From Verrucomicrobiota bacterium (GTDB taxonomy: Bacteria; Verrucomicrobiota; Verrucomicrobiia; Limisphaerales; UBA8199): 35,008 nt of DNA. This document shows positions 24,075-32,282 of this stretch, piece by piece. Position 1 is the first letter of the stretch; every line of letters starts with the position of its first letter. Below the pieces are notes generated by a model that worked only from the letters and a program-made list of their open reading frames with translations, ran no database searches and had not been told where the DNA came from. The stretch is from the NCBI GenBank assembly GCA_029974925.1, contig JARKQH010000371.1, forward strand, positions 1-35,008. Direction: 5' to 3'. Made by a program: the position numbers and the translations under genes.

Positions 24075-24207
24075 GAATCACGCATGGCACAGCCCGTTTC
24101 AAGGCACGGCTCGGTAGTGGCTTGCCTGGGGCCGATTCGGCCGCCAGCAGACGCGGATTGTCCGCAAGCTCGACAATTATCGCCTCCGGATTACATTGAA
24201 CGGCGGC

Positions 24208-25026
24208 ATGTTAGAAGAGCAGCAACCGCTTGTGATCGCCGGCCGGACGTTTGGTTCCCGGCTGATCCTGGGCACAGGCAAGTTTGCGTCGCCGGAAGCG
24301 ATGCGCGCGGCGCTGGCGGCCAGTGGCACCGAGATGGTGACCGTGGCCCTCCGCCGGGCGGATTTGACAGGCAGGAAAGACCCTTTTGCCAACATTCTCG
24401 AGTTTATTGATCCCGGGCGGTATTTGATCCTGCCGAATACGAGCGGGGCGCTTAACGCAGATGAGGCGGTGCGCCTGGCACGGCTGGCCGCTGCGGCCGG
24501 TCTGCCGCGCTGGGTTAAGTTGGAAATCCACCCCGACCCCCGTTACCTGCTGCCCGACCCGGTCGAGACCTTCAAAGCAGCCGAACAACTTGTTCAGGAA
24601 GGTTTTACCGTTCTTCCCTATATCAATGCGGACCCCGTTCTAGCCAGAAGGCTCCAGGATGTCGGCACAGCCACCGTCATGCCCTTGGGCTCACCGATCG
24701 GTTCGAACCGAGGGGTGCAGACCCGCGACCAGATTCGCATAATCATTGAGCAGGCCACGGTGCCCGTGGTGGTGGACGCCGGCCTGGGCGCCCCGAGTCA
24801 TGCCGCTGAGGCGATGGAGATGGGAGCCGATGCGGTGCTGGTCAACACCGCGGTTGCCGTGGCCAGCGATCCGGTTCGCATGGCAACCGCCTTCAAGCTG
24901 GCGGTTGAAGCTGGACGGGCGGCGTATGAATGCGGTCTCGCCCAGGCACAAGTCACCGCCAGCCCCACCAGCCCGCTCACCGCGTTCCTTGATGAACCGC
25001 AATCCTCGATAGCGTCCCGAGCATGA
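24208..25026 (+). CDS. thiG: Thiazole synthase ThiG
   Basis: The 272-residue TIM-barrel enzyme forms the thiazole phosphate of thiamin from 1-deoxy-D-xylulose 5-phosphate, dehydroglycine and the ThiS thiocarboxylate. Diagnostic sequence includes [10 protein letters not shown] near the N-terminus, PNTSG, and the Schiff-base lysine in WVKLEIHPD (Lys104). The phosphate-binding [12 protein letters not shown] and the late [29 protein letters not shown] follow. The length is normal for the family. The ATG at 24208 is chosen; a TTG four codons upstream is possible. No thiS, thiF, thiH or thiO gene is adjacent. The stop overlaps the next start by ATGA. Confidence 0.95.
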   Translation: MLEEQQPLVIAGRTFGSRLILGTGKFASPEAMRAALAASGTEMVTVALRRADLTGRKDPFANILEFIDPGRYLILPNTSGALNADEAVRLARLAAAAGLPRWVKLEIHPDPRYLLPDPVETFKAAEQLVQEGFTVLPYINADPVLARRLQDVGTATVMPLGSPIGSNRGVQTRDQIRIIIEQATVPVVVDAGLGAPSHAAEAMEMGADAVLVNTAVAVASDPVRMATAFKLAVEAGRAAYECGLAQAQVTASPTSPLTAFLDEPQSSIASRA

Positions 25027-26063
25027 AATTCCCCCCTGTCACTCGACCTGCCGCCCCTGCCTTGCTTCGCCGCTCCCGCGTCCGGCAATTGTTGAGCGGC
25101 GCCGCCGGCACCCGGGTGCTCGTGATCGGGGACGTGATGCTGGATCAGTTTATTTGGGGAACTGTGGCCCGGATTTCGCCCGAAGCGCCGGTGCCGGTGG
25201 TCGAGTTTCAGCGGGAGAGCTTCATGCCCGGTGGCGCGGCGAATGTCGCCCGCAACCTCACCGCGCTGGGCATTCCGACGGAGCTGTTTGGGATCGTCGG
25301 CAAGGATGCCTCCGGTCAACAACTCAAAGCGCTGCTGGCCAGCCACCGGATTGGATGCGAGGGGCTGATCACCAGCCGGACGCGGCCTACCAGTGTCAAA
25401 ACCCGCATCGTCGCCCACCAACAGCAAGTGGTGAGGATTGATCGTGAAAGCCGTGACGGCGTCGAGCCGGCGCTGGCCCGGCGGCTGGTCCGGTCGTTGG
25501 GCTCCCGCATCAGCCAGGCTGAGGCGGTCATTGTGGGGGATTATGGCAAGGGGGTGATCACCCAGACTTTGCTTGATGATCTCAAGCGCTTGTGTCGGAG
25601 CCACGCGGTCTGGCTGAGCCTGGACCCCAAGCCGGTGCATTCCCTTGATCTTGCCGGTCTGTCACTCCTCACGCCCAATCGCAAGGAAGCCTTCGAGCTG
25701 GCCCGAATCCCTGACGAAACGCGGCAGGCGGACCCCCTGAAGGATCGAAATCTGATGGCGGCGGCCAGGCGGCTGCTTTCCGAACTTCGCCCCGCGGCGC
25801 TGTTGGTGACCTTGGGCGAGCTGGGCATGTTGCTCTGCCAGCATGAGCAGCCGCCGATCCACATCCCAACCGTGGCCCAAGAGGTCTTCGATGTTTCCGG
25901 GGCCGGCGACACCGTTATCGCCACTTTTACGGTGGCCATTGCCGCCGGAGCCTCACCGCTCGAGGCTGCCATCCTTTCCAATCACGCCGCCGGTTTGGTC
26001 GTGGGGAAAATCGGCACGGCCACAGTATCGCCGGAGGAGTTGATGGGGAGTTTCCCCAATTAG
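25023..26063 (+). CDS. rfaE1: D-glycero-beta-D-manno-heptose-7-phosphate kinase (PfkB family)
   Basis: The 346-residue protein matches the kinase domain of HldE/RfaE. It phosphorylates heptose 7-phosphate at C1 in ADP-heptose synthesis for lipopolysaccharide core. Key segments are [15 protein letters not shown], the substrate-binding [15 protein letters not shown], and the PfkB signature DVSGAGDT (290-297) with catalytic Asp296. The cytidylyltransferase half of bifunctional HldE is absent, so this is the single-domain type and a separate hldC-like gene is needed elsewhere. It is translationally coupled to thiG, although the pathways are unrelated. It implies a Gram-negative envelope. Confidence 0.92.
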   Translation: MKFPPVTRPAAPALLRRSRVRQLLSGAAGTRVLVIGDVMLDQFIWGTVARISPEAPVPVVEFQRESFMPGGAANVARNLTALGIPTELFGIVGKDASGQQLKALLASHRIGCEGLITSRTRPTSVKTRIVAHQQQVVRIDRESRDGVEPALARRLVRSLGSRISQAEAVIVGDYGKGVITQTLLDDLKRLCRSHAVWLSLDPKPVHSLDLAGLSLLTPNRKEAFELARIPDETRQADPLKDRNLMAAARRLLSELRPAALLVTLGELGMLLCQHEQPPIHIPTVAQEVFDVSGAGDTVIATFTVAIAAGASPLEAAILSNHAAGLVVGKIGTATVSPEELMGSFPN

Positions 26064-26098
26064 CGGCCGGCCGCGCCCCTGGCTGAAGAGTCCCGGTC

Positions 26099-26884
26099 AT
26101 GAATTCCTCCAAAATCACTCCCGAATCCATCGCTGCCTCCAAAGGCAGAACGCGCATCGCCGCCTTGACGGCGTATGACTTTCCCATGACCCGGCTGCTG
26201 GATCAGGCCGGGATTCCTTTGATTCTGGTGGGGGATTCCCTCGGGATGGTGGTTCTGGGCTATCCGGACACCACGCATGTGACCCTGGAGGAAATGGAGC
26301 ATCACACCCGCGCGGCCGCGCGGGCCAAGCCCCGAGCCTTGCTGGCGGCGGACCTCCCCTTTCGCAGCTACGAAACGCCCGAAGCCGCTGTTGCCAATGC
26401 CCGACGCCTGGTTGCGGCCGGGGCGGAGGCCGTCAAGGCGGAGGGCGGGCTGGACATCATCGAGCAAGTTCGCGCCATACGGAATTACGGCATCCCCTTT
26501 CTGGGCCACCTGGGCATGCTGCCGCAACATGTGCTTGAAGAGGGCGGTTATCGCGTAAAAGGGAAGCAGGAGGCGGAAAGACAACGGTTGTTGGCTGATG
26601 CCGAAGCGCTGGTGCAGGCGGGGGCGTTTGCCATTGTCCTCGAGTTGGTCGCCGCCCCCCTTGCCGCCGAACTGACCCGCCGCCTGCCCATTCCCACCAT
26701 CGGCATCGGTTCGGGCCCCGACTGCGACGGTCAGATTCTTGTCACGCCAGACCTGCTCGGCCTGCTTCCCTGGTTCAGCCTCAAGCACGTCAAACCCCGC
26801 CTGAATGCCGCGGAACAAATGCGCGCCGTGGTTCAGGAATGGAAACGATCGGTCGAAGCGGGTTCCGGAGCCAAAGCCGGATGA
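26099..26884 (+). CDS. panB: 3-methyl-2-oxobutanoate hydroxymethyltransferase PanB
   Basis: The 261-residue enzyme makes ketopantoate from 2-oxoisovalerate and methylene-tetrahydrofolate, the first committed step of pantothenate and CoA synthesis. Residues matching the family active site are all present: Asp46 (LVGDSLGM), Asp85 (AADLPF), Lys113 and Glu115 (VKAEGG) and Glu182 (VLELV). The late IGIGSGPDCDGQILVTPDLLG block is also typical. The length is normal. It starts 35 bp after the heptose kinase, and a short GC palindrome (26063-26074) sits in the gap. The panC and panD genes are not in the window. Confidence 0.95.
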   Translation: MNSSKITPESIAASKGRTRIAALTAYDFPMTRLLDQAGIPLILVGDSLGMVVLGYPDTTHVTLEEMEHHTRAAARAKPRALLAADLPFRSYETPEAAVANARRLVAAGAEAVKAEGGLDIIEQVRAIRNYGIPFLGHLGMLPQHVLEEGGYRVKGKQEAERQRLLADAEALVQAGAFAIVLELVAAPLAAELTRRLPIPTIGIGSGPDCDGQILVTPDLLGLLPWFSLKHVKPRLNAAEQMRAVVQEWKRSVEAGSGAKAG

Positions 26885-26962
26885 GGACTGCCCAACGCGC
26901 GGCGGTCGGGCGGGTTCAAGAAGCCTTTGCGTGGCAAGGCCTCCGTGTCTATTATCCGCGGT

Positions 26963-28138
26963 ATGATGGATTTGGCAGCACTCGTCCGGTTGGCTGAAAG
27001 CAGCGGCGCCAGCGACCTGCACCTCGAACCGGGACTGCCGGCCGCAATGCGAGTGCGCGGAGCATTGCGGCTTAGCGGGGAACCGTTGCCCGCGCGCGAT
27101 CTGCTGGAAACCGCGCGCAACCTGCTGCCGCCTGACCTTTGGGGCGAGTTCCAGCAACGGCGCTCGGCGGACCTCTCCCGCACCATCGCCGGCGTTCGCT
27201 GTCGCATCAACATCCTCCACAGCGCCCGGGGGGTCGGTTTTGCCATTCGTTTGCTGGCCTCGTTTCAGGCAACGGTGGAAAAACTCAACCTCCATCCCAG
27301 CCTGAAGAAACTCGTCCAGAACCCGCATGGCCTGGTGCTGGTCAGCGGGCCCACCGGCTCGGGCAAATCGTCAACGCTGGCCGCGTTGATCCAGGAGATC
27401 AACCTGACCGAAACGCGCCACATCCTGACGATTGAAAGCCCCATTGAATATACGTTCCGTCCCCGCCGGGCGTACATTCGCCAGCGGGAAGTCGGCCGCG
27501 ACACCCCCAGCTTCGAGCAGGCGCTGCTGGACGCCTTGCGGGAGGATCCCGACGTCATCATGGTCGGCGAAATGCGCGAGCCGGAGACGATGCGGCTGAC
27601 CCTCAGCGCCTCGGAGACGGGCCACCTGGTCCTGGGCACCCTTCACTCCGCCACCTGCGCCGAAGCGCTCAACCGGATCGTTTCGGCTTTCCCGGCCGAA
27701 ATACAGAACAGTGTCTCCGCTCAATTGGCGGATTGTCTGGTTGCGGTCATTTCACAACGGTTGCGCTATCGCGCGGACTTGAATATACGCGTTCCCGAGT
27801 GCGAAATCCTGATTGCCACCCACGCCGTCCGGAATTTCATTCGCAACCGCGATTTTTTCAAGCTGGCGACCGCGCTGGAAACGGGGGCCGACCAGGGCAT
27901 GTGGACCTACCAGCGATACCAGACCTGGCTCGACAAGCGCACCAACTGGTCATTTCCCACCCAGGAAGCCGAGCCACCCGATACAGAGCCCGCCGAAGCG
28001 GAGGCGGTGGTTCCCACGGCTGCAACCCCGTCTCCGCGGGCCGCGCCGCCGACCCCGGCGGCCACCGTTCCCCCGCGCATCGAGATTGAAGTGGAGGAGA
28101 GTGAGTTTGGAAAGATTTTGAAACCGCCGGGAGTATGA
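26963..28138 (+). CDS. pilT: PilT-like type IV pilus retraction ATPase with Pro/Ala-rich tail
   Basis: The 391-residue protein starts at the ATG at 26963 or 26966. The N-terminal PilT domain has SDLHLEPG and RVRG. The ATPase core has Walker A GPTGSGKSS (129-137), the Asp-box region TIESPIEY (156-163), Walker B DVIMVGEMRE (197-206) and the His box HLVLGTLHSAT (221-231). Then follow the typical AVRNFIR and ETG-QGM elements. After about residue 330 it adds some 60 residues rich in Pro, Ala, Glu and Thr, ending EVEESEFGKILKPPGV. This tail is not part of standard PilT. The stop overlaps the next gene's start (ATGA). A retraction or secretion-ATPase role is likely. Whether it powers pili or pseudopilus turnover cannot be told. 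Confidence 0.9.
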   Translation: MMDLAALVRLAESSGASDLHLEPGLPAAMRVRGALRLSGEPLPARDLLETARNLLPPDLWGEFQQRRSADLSRTIAGVRCRINILHSARGVGFAIRLLASFQATVEKLNLHPSLKKLVQNPHGLVLVSGPTGSGKSSTLAALIQEINLTETRHILTIESPIEYTFRPRRAYIRQREVGRDTPSFEQALLDALREDPDVIMVGEMREPETMRLTLSASETGHLVLGTLHSATCAEALNRIVSAFPAEIQNSVSAQLADCLVAVISQRLRYRADLNIRVPECEILIATHAVRNFIRNRDFFKLATALETGADQGMWTYQRYQTWLDKRTNWSFPTQEAEPPDTEPAEAEAVVPTAATPSPRAAPPTPAATVPPRIEIEVEESEFGKILKPPGV

Positions 28139-28515
28139 AACGGGTGAGTTTTGTGTTGGGGCTGCTTCTGGCCTGCTGGGCGGGCGGGGTCATGGGATGC
28201 GTTTCCCGCGCGCAGGCCAGAGCCGAGGCGGCGGCGGCGTACGCCGCGGGTCTTCGCGAAGGCATGGCCCGCACGGGGCCGGTGGTGCAAGGTCCCACGG
28301 TCATTTTCTCCGGCCAGGTTCGGACCCCGTATGTGCCCTGGACGCCCAAGCTGACGCTGGCGCAGGCGATTCTGGCCGCCGGCTATTATGCGCCAACCGA
28401 CCCGGTGCGAATCACCATCACGCGACACGGGACGGAAATCCCGGTGGAGGTGGAGCAACTGCTCGCCGGGAACGATGTGCCGCTGGAGGCGGGAGACTTG
28501 ATCAAAATCGAATAA
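28135..28515 (+). CDS. Small lipoprotein with SLBB-like beta-grasp domain
   Basis: The 126-residue protein has a signal segment (VSFVLGLLLACWAGG) and a likely lipobox V-M-G-C at residues 19-22, so it is probably lipid-anchored. A short Ala-rich helix follows. Residues 52-126 look like a single SLBB/beta-grasp domain: VIFSGQVRTPYVPW, LTLAQAILAAGYYAPTDPVRI and ending LEAGDLIKIE. Such domains occur in Wza-type polysaccharide export proteins and in secretion components, but here no Poly_export domain is present. It is translationally coupled to the pilT-like gene (ATGA, 28135-28138), which suggests an envelope partner of that ATPase system. The function is inferred only. Confidence 0.8.
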   Translation: MKRVSFVLGLLLACWAGGVMGCVSRAQARAEAAAAYAAGLREGMARTGPVVQGPTVIFSGQVRTPYVPWTPKLTLAQAILAAGYYAPTDPVRITITRHGTEIPVEVEQLLAGNDVPLEAGDLIKIE

Positions 28516-28525
28516 GTCCACACTC

Positions 28526-29635
28526 ATGCACGAGGCCGAGCCGCTGGAACAAATCAATCGCACCTTCGTGCGGTTTCGAGGCCGTCAACTCACGTACTTC
28601 TCCGGTTGCGATTATTTTCGCCTGGCAAGCCATCCCCGGGTCCTTGCGGCCGCGCGCGATGGGCTGCGCCGTCTCAGTTTCAACGTTGCAGCCTCCCGGG
28701 TTACCACGGGCAATCATCCAGTGTATGGGAAACTGGAAACGGCCCTGGCCGAATTCTTCGAAGCCGAGGCGGCGGTGCTGACCCCGACCGGCTACGTCAC
28801 GGCCATGATTGCAGCTCAGGCGCTGGCGGGGTCCGTTTCGCACGCGCTGGTGGACGAACAGGCGCACGCCGCCCTGCAAGACGCGGCACGGTTTCTGGAC
28901 TGTCCGATTCTCCGGTTCGAGTCGCGCAACGCGCAGTCGCTCGCCCTCCAGGCGCACCGCTGCGGTCCCGGCGCCCGGATTCTGCTGCTTACCGACGGGA
29001 TGTTTGCCCGGGATGGCTCCGCCGCGCCGTTGGAGCGATACCTTGAGGTGTTGCCGAAAGACGCGTGTTTGCTGGTGGATGATGCGCATGGCGCCGGCAT
29101 CCTTGGAGCGAACGGGCGAGGCACGCCGGAGCATGCGGGGGTGAAACGCCAGCGGATCATCCAAACCATCACGTTGAGCAAGGCATTTGGCGCCTACGGG
29201 GGCGCCATCCTCGGGACCGCCGCGCTTCGCCGCCGCATCATCAGCCACAGCCATCTCTTCATCGGCAGCACGCCGCTTCCGCCTCCCCTTGCAAACGCCG
29301 GACTTGAGGCCGTCCGCCTGATGGCATCCCACGGCTCGCAACTCCGCGCCGACCTGGCGCGCAACGCCGATTTTGTGAAGGACGGCTTGCGGCAGGCCGG
29401 CGTCCCGGTGCCGGAATACCCCGGTCCCATCCTCCGGGTAGTCCCTCGGAACCAGGCGGAAGTCGGACAGCTTTCACGCATGCTGCTGCGGGCGGGGATT
29501 TATCCCCCGCTAACCCGCTACCTGCGCAAATCGGGCAACGGCTATTACCGGTTTGTGATTTCGAGCCAGCACTCCATGTTACAACTGCAATCCCTGCTGC
29601 GGGTGCTGCTTCGGTTTTACCGCGAGAGAAAGTGA
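28526..29635 (+). CDS. Alpha-oxoamine synthase family PLP enzyme (BioF/Kbl-like)
   Basis: The 369-residue fold-type I aminotransferase-like protein has the family landmarks YFSGCDYFRLASHP, SRVTTGNHPVYGKLE, VDDAHGAG (Asp185-Asp186, His188) and the PLP lysine in TLSKAFGAYGG (Lys219). Relatives condense an acyl-CoA with an amino acid: 8-amino-7-oxononanoate synthase (biotin), 2-amino-3-ketobutyrate ligase, or serine palmitoyltransferase. The sequence alone does not decide between them, and it is slightly shorter than typical BioF or Kbl proteins. It starts 10 bp after the lipoprotein gene, so it is probably cotranscribed. No other biotin genes are near, so the bioF label is not justified. Confidence 0.85.
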   Translation: MHEAEPLEQINRTFVRFRGRQLTYFSGCDYFRLASHPRVLAAARDGLRRLSFNVAASRVTTGNHPVYGKLETALAEFFEAEAAVLTPTGYVTAMIAAQALAGSVSHALVDEQAHAALQDAARFLDCPILRFESRNAQSLALQAHRCGPGARILLLTDGMFARDGSAAPLERYLEVLPKDACLLVDDAHGAGILGANGRGTPEHAGVKRQRIIQTITLSKAFGAYGGAILGTAALRRRIISHSHLFIGSTPLPPPLANAGLEAVRLMASHGSQLRADLARNADFVKDGLRQAGVPVPEYPGPILRVVPRNQAEVGQLSRMLLRAGIYPPLTRYLRKSGNGYYRFVISSQHSMLQLQSLLRVLLRFYRERK

Positions 29636-29809
29636 CCCGTGCTGCGGGGATCGGAGCCGGCTTGAGAGACAGGCCGAGGGCGCGGGAAGAACCAGGGAGG
29701 CGTTCCGATTTTGGACAATGGGGAATGGGGTTGCCAACCGTTGGGCGGTGCCATCGCCCGTTGTCTGTTCCATTTTGGGGCGGAAGGGAAATCTCCGCAG
29801 TTCGAGGAA

Positions 29810-30211
29810 TCAGGCGGAACCGGCTGGAGCACCAGCCGCCGCAGGGGAATTCAAAAGCGCATTCGCTTTGCGGACCAACTCCGCGGGACTGACGGGTTTG
29901 GTGAGGAAATCGGTTCCGCCGGATTCGAGGCCGGCCAGGCGCGCAAACTGGCTGCCGAGGCCGGTGAGCATGATCACGGGGAGCGGCGCGGTCCGGGCGC
30001 AGCGGCGCAGGGTCTCGCACACGGCAAAACCATCCACGTGCGGCAACACCAGGTCCAGGACGATCAAGTCCGGCCTCGCCGTTTTGACCTTCTTCAATGC
30101 CTGAATGCCGTCCGCGGCGGTGGCAACGGAGTAGCCAGCCGAGCGAAAAGCCAGCCGAAGCAGCTTTACCAGTTCGGCATTGTCGTCAACGATGAGAATC
30201 TTCCGGCGCAT
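29810..30211 (-). CDS. Stand-alone response regulator receiver domain protein
   Basis: The 133-residue CheY-like protein has the acidic pair Asp9-Asp10 (ILIVDDN), phospho-acceptor Asp53 (LIVLDLVLPHVDG), Thr83 (VIMLTG) and Lys105 (FLTKPV); all receiver active-site residues are present. No output domain follows, only a short Ala/Gly/Pro tail. It is therefore a single-domain regulator that must act by protein contact or phosphotransfer. No histidine kinase lies nearby. It is encoded divergently from sppA (159-bp spacer) and convergently with the oxoamine synthase gene. That 174-bp gap contains a small GGGCG/CGCCC hairpin (29743-29759). Confidence 0.93.
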   Translation of the reverse strand: MRRKILIVDDNAELVKLLRLAFRSAGYSVATAADGIQALKKVKTARPDLIVLDLVLPHVDGFAVCETLRRCARTAPLPVIMLTGLGSQFARLAGLESGGTDFLTKPVSPAELVRKANALLNSPAAAGAPAGSA

Positions 30212-30370
30212 GCGTGTTTTTCCGACGAAATGTCCCCAGGGGACACCCCAGGAAGGCCGGTCGTTTGCGACGCAAAGCCGGCTTCCGTGCCGTTAAAGCC
30301 ACAGCACATCCTGTGCCTGATTCCGCCGCCCCGCTTGCCCTCGAGGTTTTTCTTCGGTAACTTCGGCGCC

Positions 30371-31564
30371 ATGGAAGAAAATACGCCAACGTCGTCAGGT
30401 CTGCCGACCCCGCCACCGGCTTCGCCCTTGCCGCCGGTGCCGCCCTCGCCTCCTCCAGTGTCTCCTCCCCCTCCGCCGCCACTGCGGTCCGCGACGGCAG
30501 CCGGGCCGCGCGCGCGCCGTGGGACAGGCTGGATGGTTTTTGCCTTTATTCTCCTGGCATTGCTCGCCATCAGCATGCTCTACAATTTGCAGCAGTTCTT
30601 TGGGAGCCTGCTGCAAGGAGGCCGGCGTTATGCCCAGGCGGCTGGGCCCAAGCTTGAGGAGGTCGTCCGCGAGGATAACGGAGCCCGGGACAAGGTCGCC
30701 CTGATCGAATTGACCGGCATCATCACGAGCGATGCCTATGACGGGGGCGGCTATGGCATGGTGGACGTGATCCAAGCGCAGTTGGATCGAGCGGCAGAGG
30801 ACGATCAAGTCCGGGCAGTTTTGCTGAAGGTGGATTCCCCGGGCGGCGAGGTGCTGGCCGCCGACGAGCTCTATCGGGCCATCTCGAGGTTTCAGAAGGA
30901 AACCGGCAAACCGGTCATTGCCTCGATGGGCAGCGTGGCCGCGTCGGGGGGCTACTACGTGTCGGCGGCCTGCCGGTGGATTGTGGCCAACGAACTGACC
31001 CTGACTGGCAGCATTGGCGTAATCATGCAAAGCTACAACTACCGCGGCCTGATGAACAAGGTGGGCCTGCAACCGCAAACCTACAAAAGCGGCCGGTTCA
31101 AGGACATGCTCAGCGGCTCTCGAGAGCCTTCAGAAATTCCCGCTGAAGAAAGGCAAATGCTGCAATCGTTGATTGATCAGGTGTATCTCAGGTTCAAGGA
31201 GGTGGTCGCTTCCGGCCGCGAACTGGCCCGGCAAAAGAACCAGAACAGCAAGGCGAAAGGCCGCGAGCTTCGCGCCGACTGGACCGAATATGCCGACGGA
31301 CGTGTCCTTTCCGGCCTGGAAGCCTACAAGCTTGGTTTCGTGGACGAACTCGGCAACTTCCGGGATGCCTTCCAGCGGTCGCTGGAAATCGCGGGCGTCG
31401 AAGAGGCGAACCTGGTCGAATACCAGTTGCACGTGAGTTTTTCGGACCTGCTCCGCCTGTTCGGCAAGACGGAGGCCCGGACGCTCAAAGTGGATGTGGG
31501 GCTGGACCTGCCCAAGCTGCGGGCAGGGCAGCTTTACTTCTTGTCTTCCAGCCTGTTGCAATAA
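30371..31564 (+). CDS. sppA: Signal peptide peptidase SppA, short form, with Pro-rich N-terminus
   Basis: The 397-residue protein starts at the ATG at 30371; upstream in-frame sequence is antisense to the response regulator. The first 40 residues are strongly Pro-rich and cytoplasmic (PPPASPLPPVPPSPPP). A single transmembrane helix follows (54-71, WMVFAFILLALLAISML), then the peptidase domain. The nucleophile is Ser192 in SVAASGGYY and the general base Lys244 in SGRFKD. Their 52-residue separation equals that of the Bacillus SppA Ser/Lys dyad. The oxyanion-region DSPGGE is at 155-160. It degrades remnant signal peptides in the membrane. The stop is 1 bp before the upp start. Confidence 0.93.
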   Translation: MEENTPTSSGLPTPPPASPLPPVPPSPPPVSPPPPPPLRSATAAGPRARRGTGWMVFAFILLALLAISMLYNLQQFFGSLLQGGRRYAQAAGPKLEEVVREDNGARDKVALIELTGIITSDAYDGGGYGMVDVIQAQLDRAAEDDQVRAVLLKVDSPGGEVLAADELYRAISRFQKETGKPVIASMGSVAASGGYYVSAACRWIVANELTLTGSIGVIMQSYNYRGLMNKVGLQPQTYKSGRFKDMLSGSREPSEIPAEERQMLQSLIDQVYLRFKEVVASGRELARQKNQNSKAKGRELRADWTEYADGRVLSGLEAYKLGFVDELGNFRDAFQRSLEIAGVEEANLVEYQLHVSFSDLLRLFGKTEARTLKVDVGLDLPKLRAGQLYFLSSSLLQ

Positions 31565-31565
31565 G

Positions 31566-32189
31566 ATGAAGGGCGTAACTGTCATCACGCACCCCCTCGT
31601 TCAGCACAACCTGACACGCCTGCGGGATGCGCAGACCGCGCCGCAGGAATTCCGGCAGGTGCTCGGCCAGGTTGCGGCCCTGATGCTCTACGAGGCCACC
31701 CGGACGTTCCAAGTGGGAGCGACGGCCGTGGCGACGCCCCTGGCCATGACCCGCGGGTGGCGTCTCAGGCGGGAGGTGGTCCTGGTCCCGGTGTTGCGGG
31801 CGGGGCTGGGAATGCTGGAGCCGATTTTGGACCTCATCCCTGACGCCCGAGTCGGGTTCATCGGCCTGAAGCGCGAAGAGACCACCTTGCGGGCCCATTT
31901 CTACCACCAAAGCCTGCCCGAGGATTTGCGGCCGTACGAGGTCATCCTGATAGACCCGATGCTGGCGACGGGCGGCAGCGCGGTCGCCGCCATGGATTTG
32001 CTCACCAGCCTGCGGGTCCGCCGCGTGCGGCTCGTGAACCTGGTCGCCGCGCCCGAGGGCGTCCGGCGGGTGCGGCAGCGATACCCGGACCTTCCGATTT
32101 TCACGGCGGCCATAGACCGCCGCCTCAACGAACGGGGGTATATCGTGCCCGGCTTGGGCGACGCAGGCGACCGGCTTTTCGGCGTGTAA
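31566..32189 (+). CDS. upp: Uracil phosphoribosyltransferase
   Basis: The 207-residue cytoplasmic salvage enzyme converts uracil and PRPP to UMP. It has the N-terminal VITHPLVQHNLTRLRD typical of Upp, VLVPVLRAGLGM, GFIGLKREE and the PRPP loop IDPMLATGGS (129-138). It ends with the uracil-binding GYIVPGLGDAGDR. The start at 31566 is 1 bp after the sppA stop, so the pair is likely cotranscribed. Length and motifs are fully normal. Confidence 0.97.
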   Translation: MKGVTVITHPLVQHNLTRLRDAQTAPQEFRQVLGQVAALMLYEATRTFQVGATAVATPLAMTRGWRLRREVVLVPVLRAGLGMLEPILDLIPDARVGFIGLKREETTLRAHFYHQSLPEDLRPYEVILIDPMLATGGSAVAAMDLLTSLRVRRVRLVNLVAAPEGVRRVRQRYPDLPIFTAAIDRRLNERGYIVPGLGDAGDRLFGV

Positions 32190-32282
32190 CCCCTGGCCGT
32201 GGGACTTGGCATGAATATGGCTTTTTCTTATGCAATTTGATTGCCATCGCTGAGGCGGAAATTAACCTGAGGTCTCGTTGAT

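Noticed and set aside
23904-24207. TPP riboswitch upstream of thiG
   Set aside because: The stems present do not contain the conserved CTGAGA-type and ACCTGATCTGGATAATGCC-type blocks of the THI element; only generic hairpins are visible.
26063-26074. GCGGCCGGCCGC as a terminator between the heptose kinase and panB genes
   Set aside because: It is a simple GC palindrome without loop or T-tract, in a 35-bp gap within a likely cotranscribed gene run.
26060-27328. 422-codon open frame on the minus strand over panB and pilT
   Set aside because: It is a shadow of two well-supported plus-strand genes, with no signal, domain or start context of its own.
28526-29635. Assignment as bioF
   Set aside because: The alpha-oxoamine synthase fold is clear, but no biotin genes are near and the sequence cannot separate BioF from Kbl or serine palmitoyltransferase-type enzymes.
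29711-30370. N-terminal extension of SppA by 220 codons
   Set aside because: The extension overlaps a complete receiver-domain gene on the other strand and carries no domain; the ATG at 30371 precedes a sensible Pro-rich region and membrane helix.
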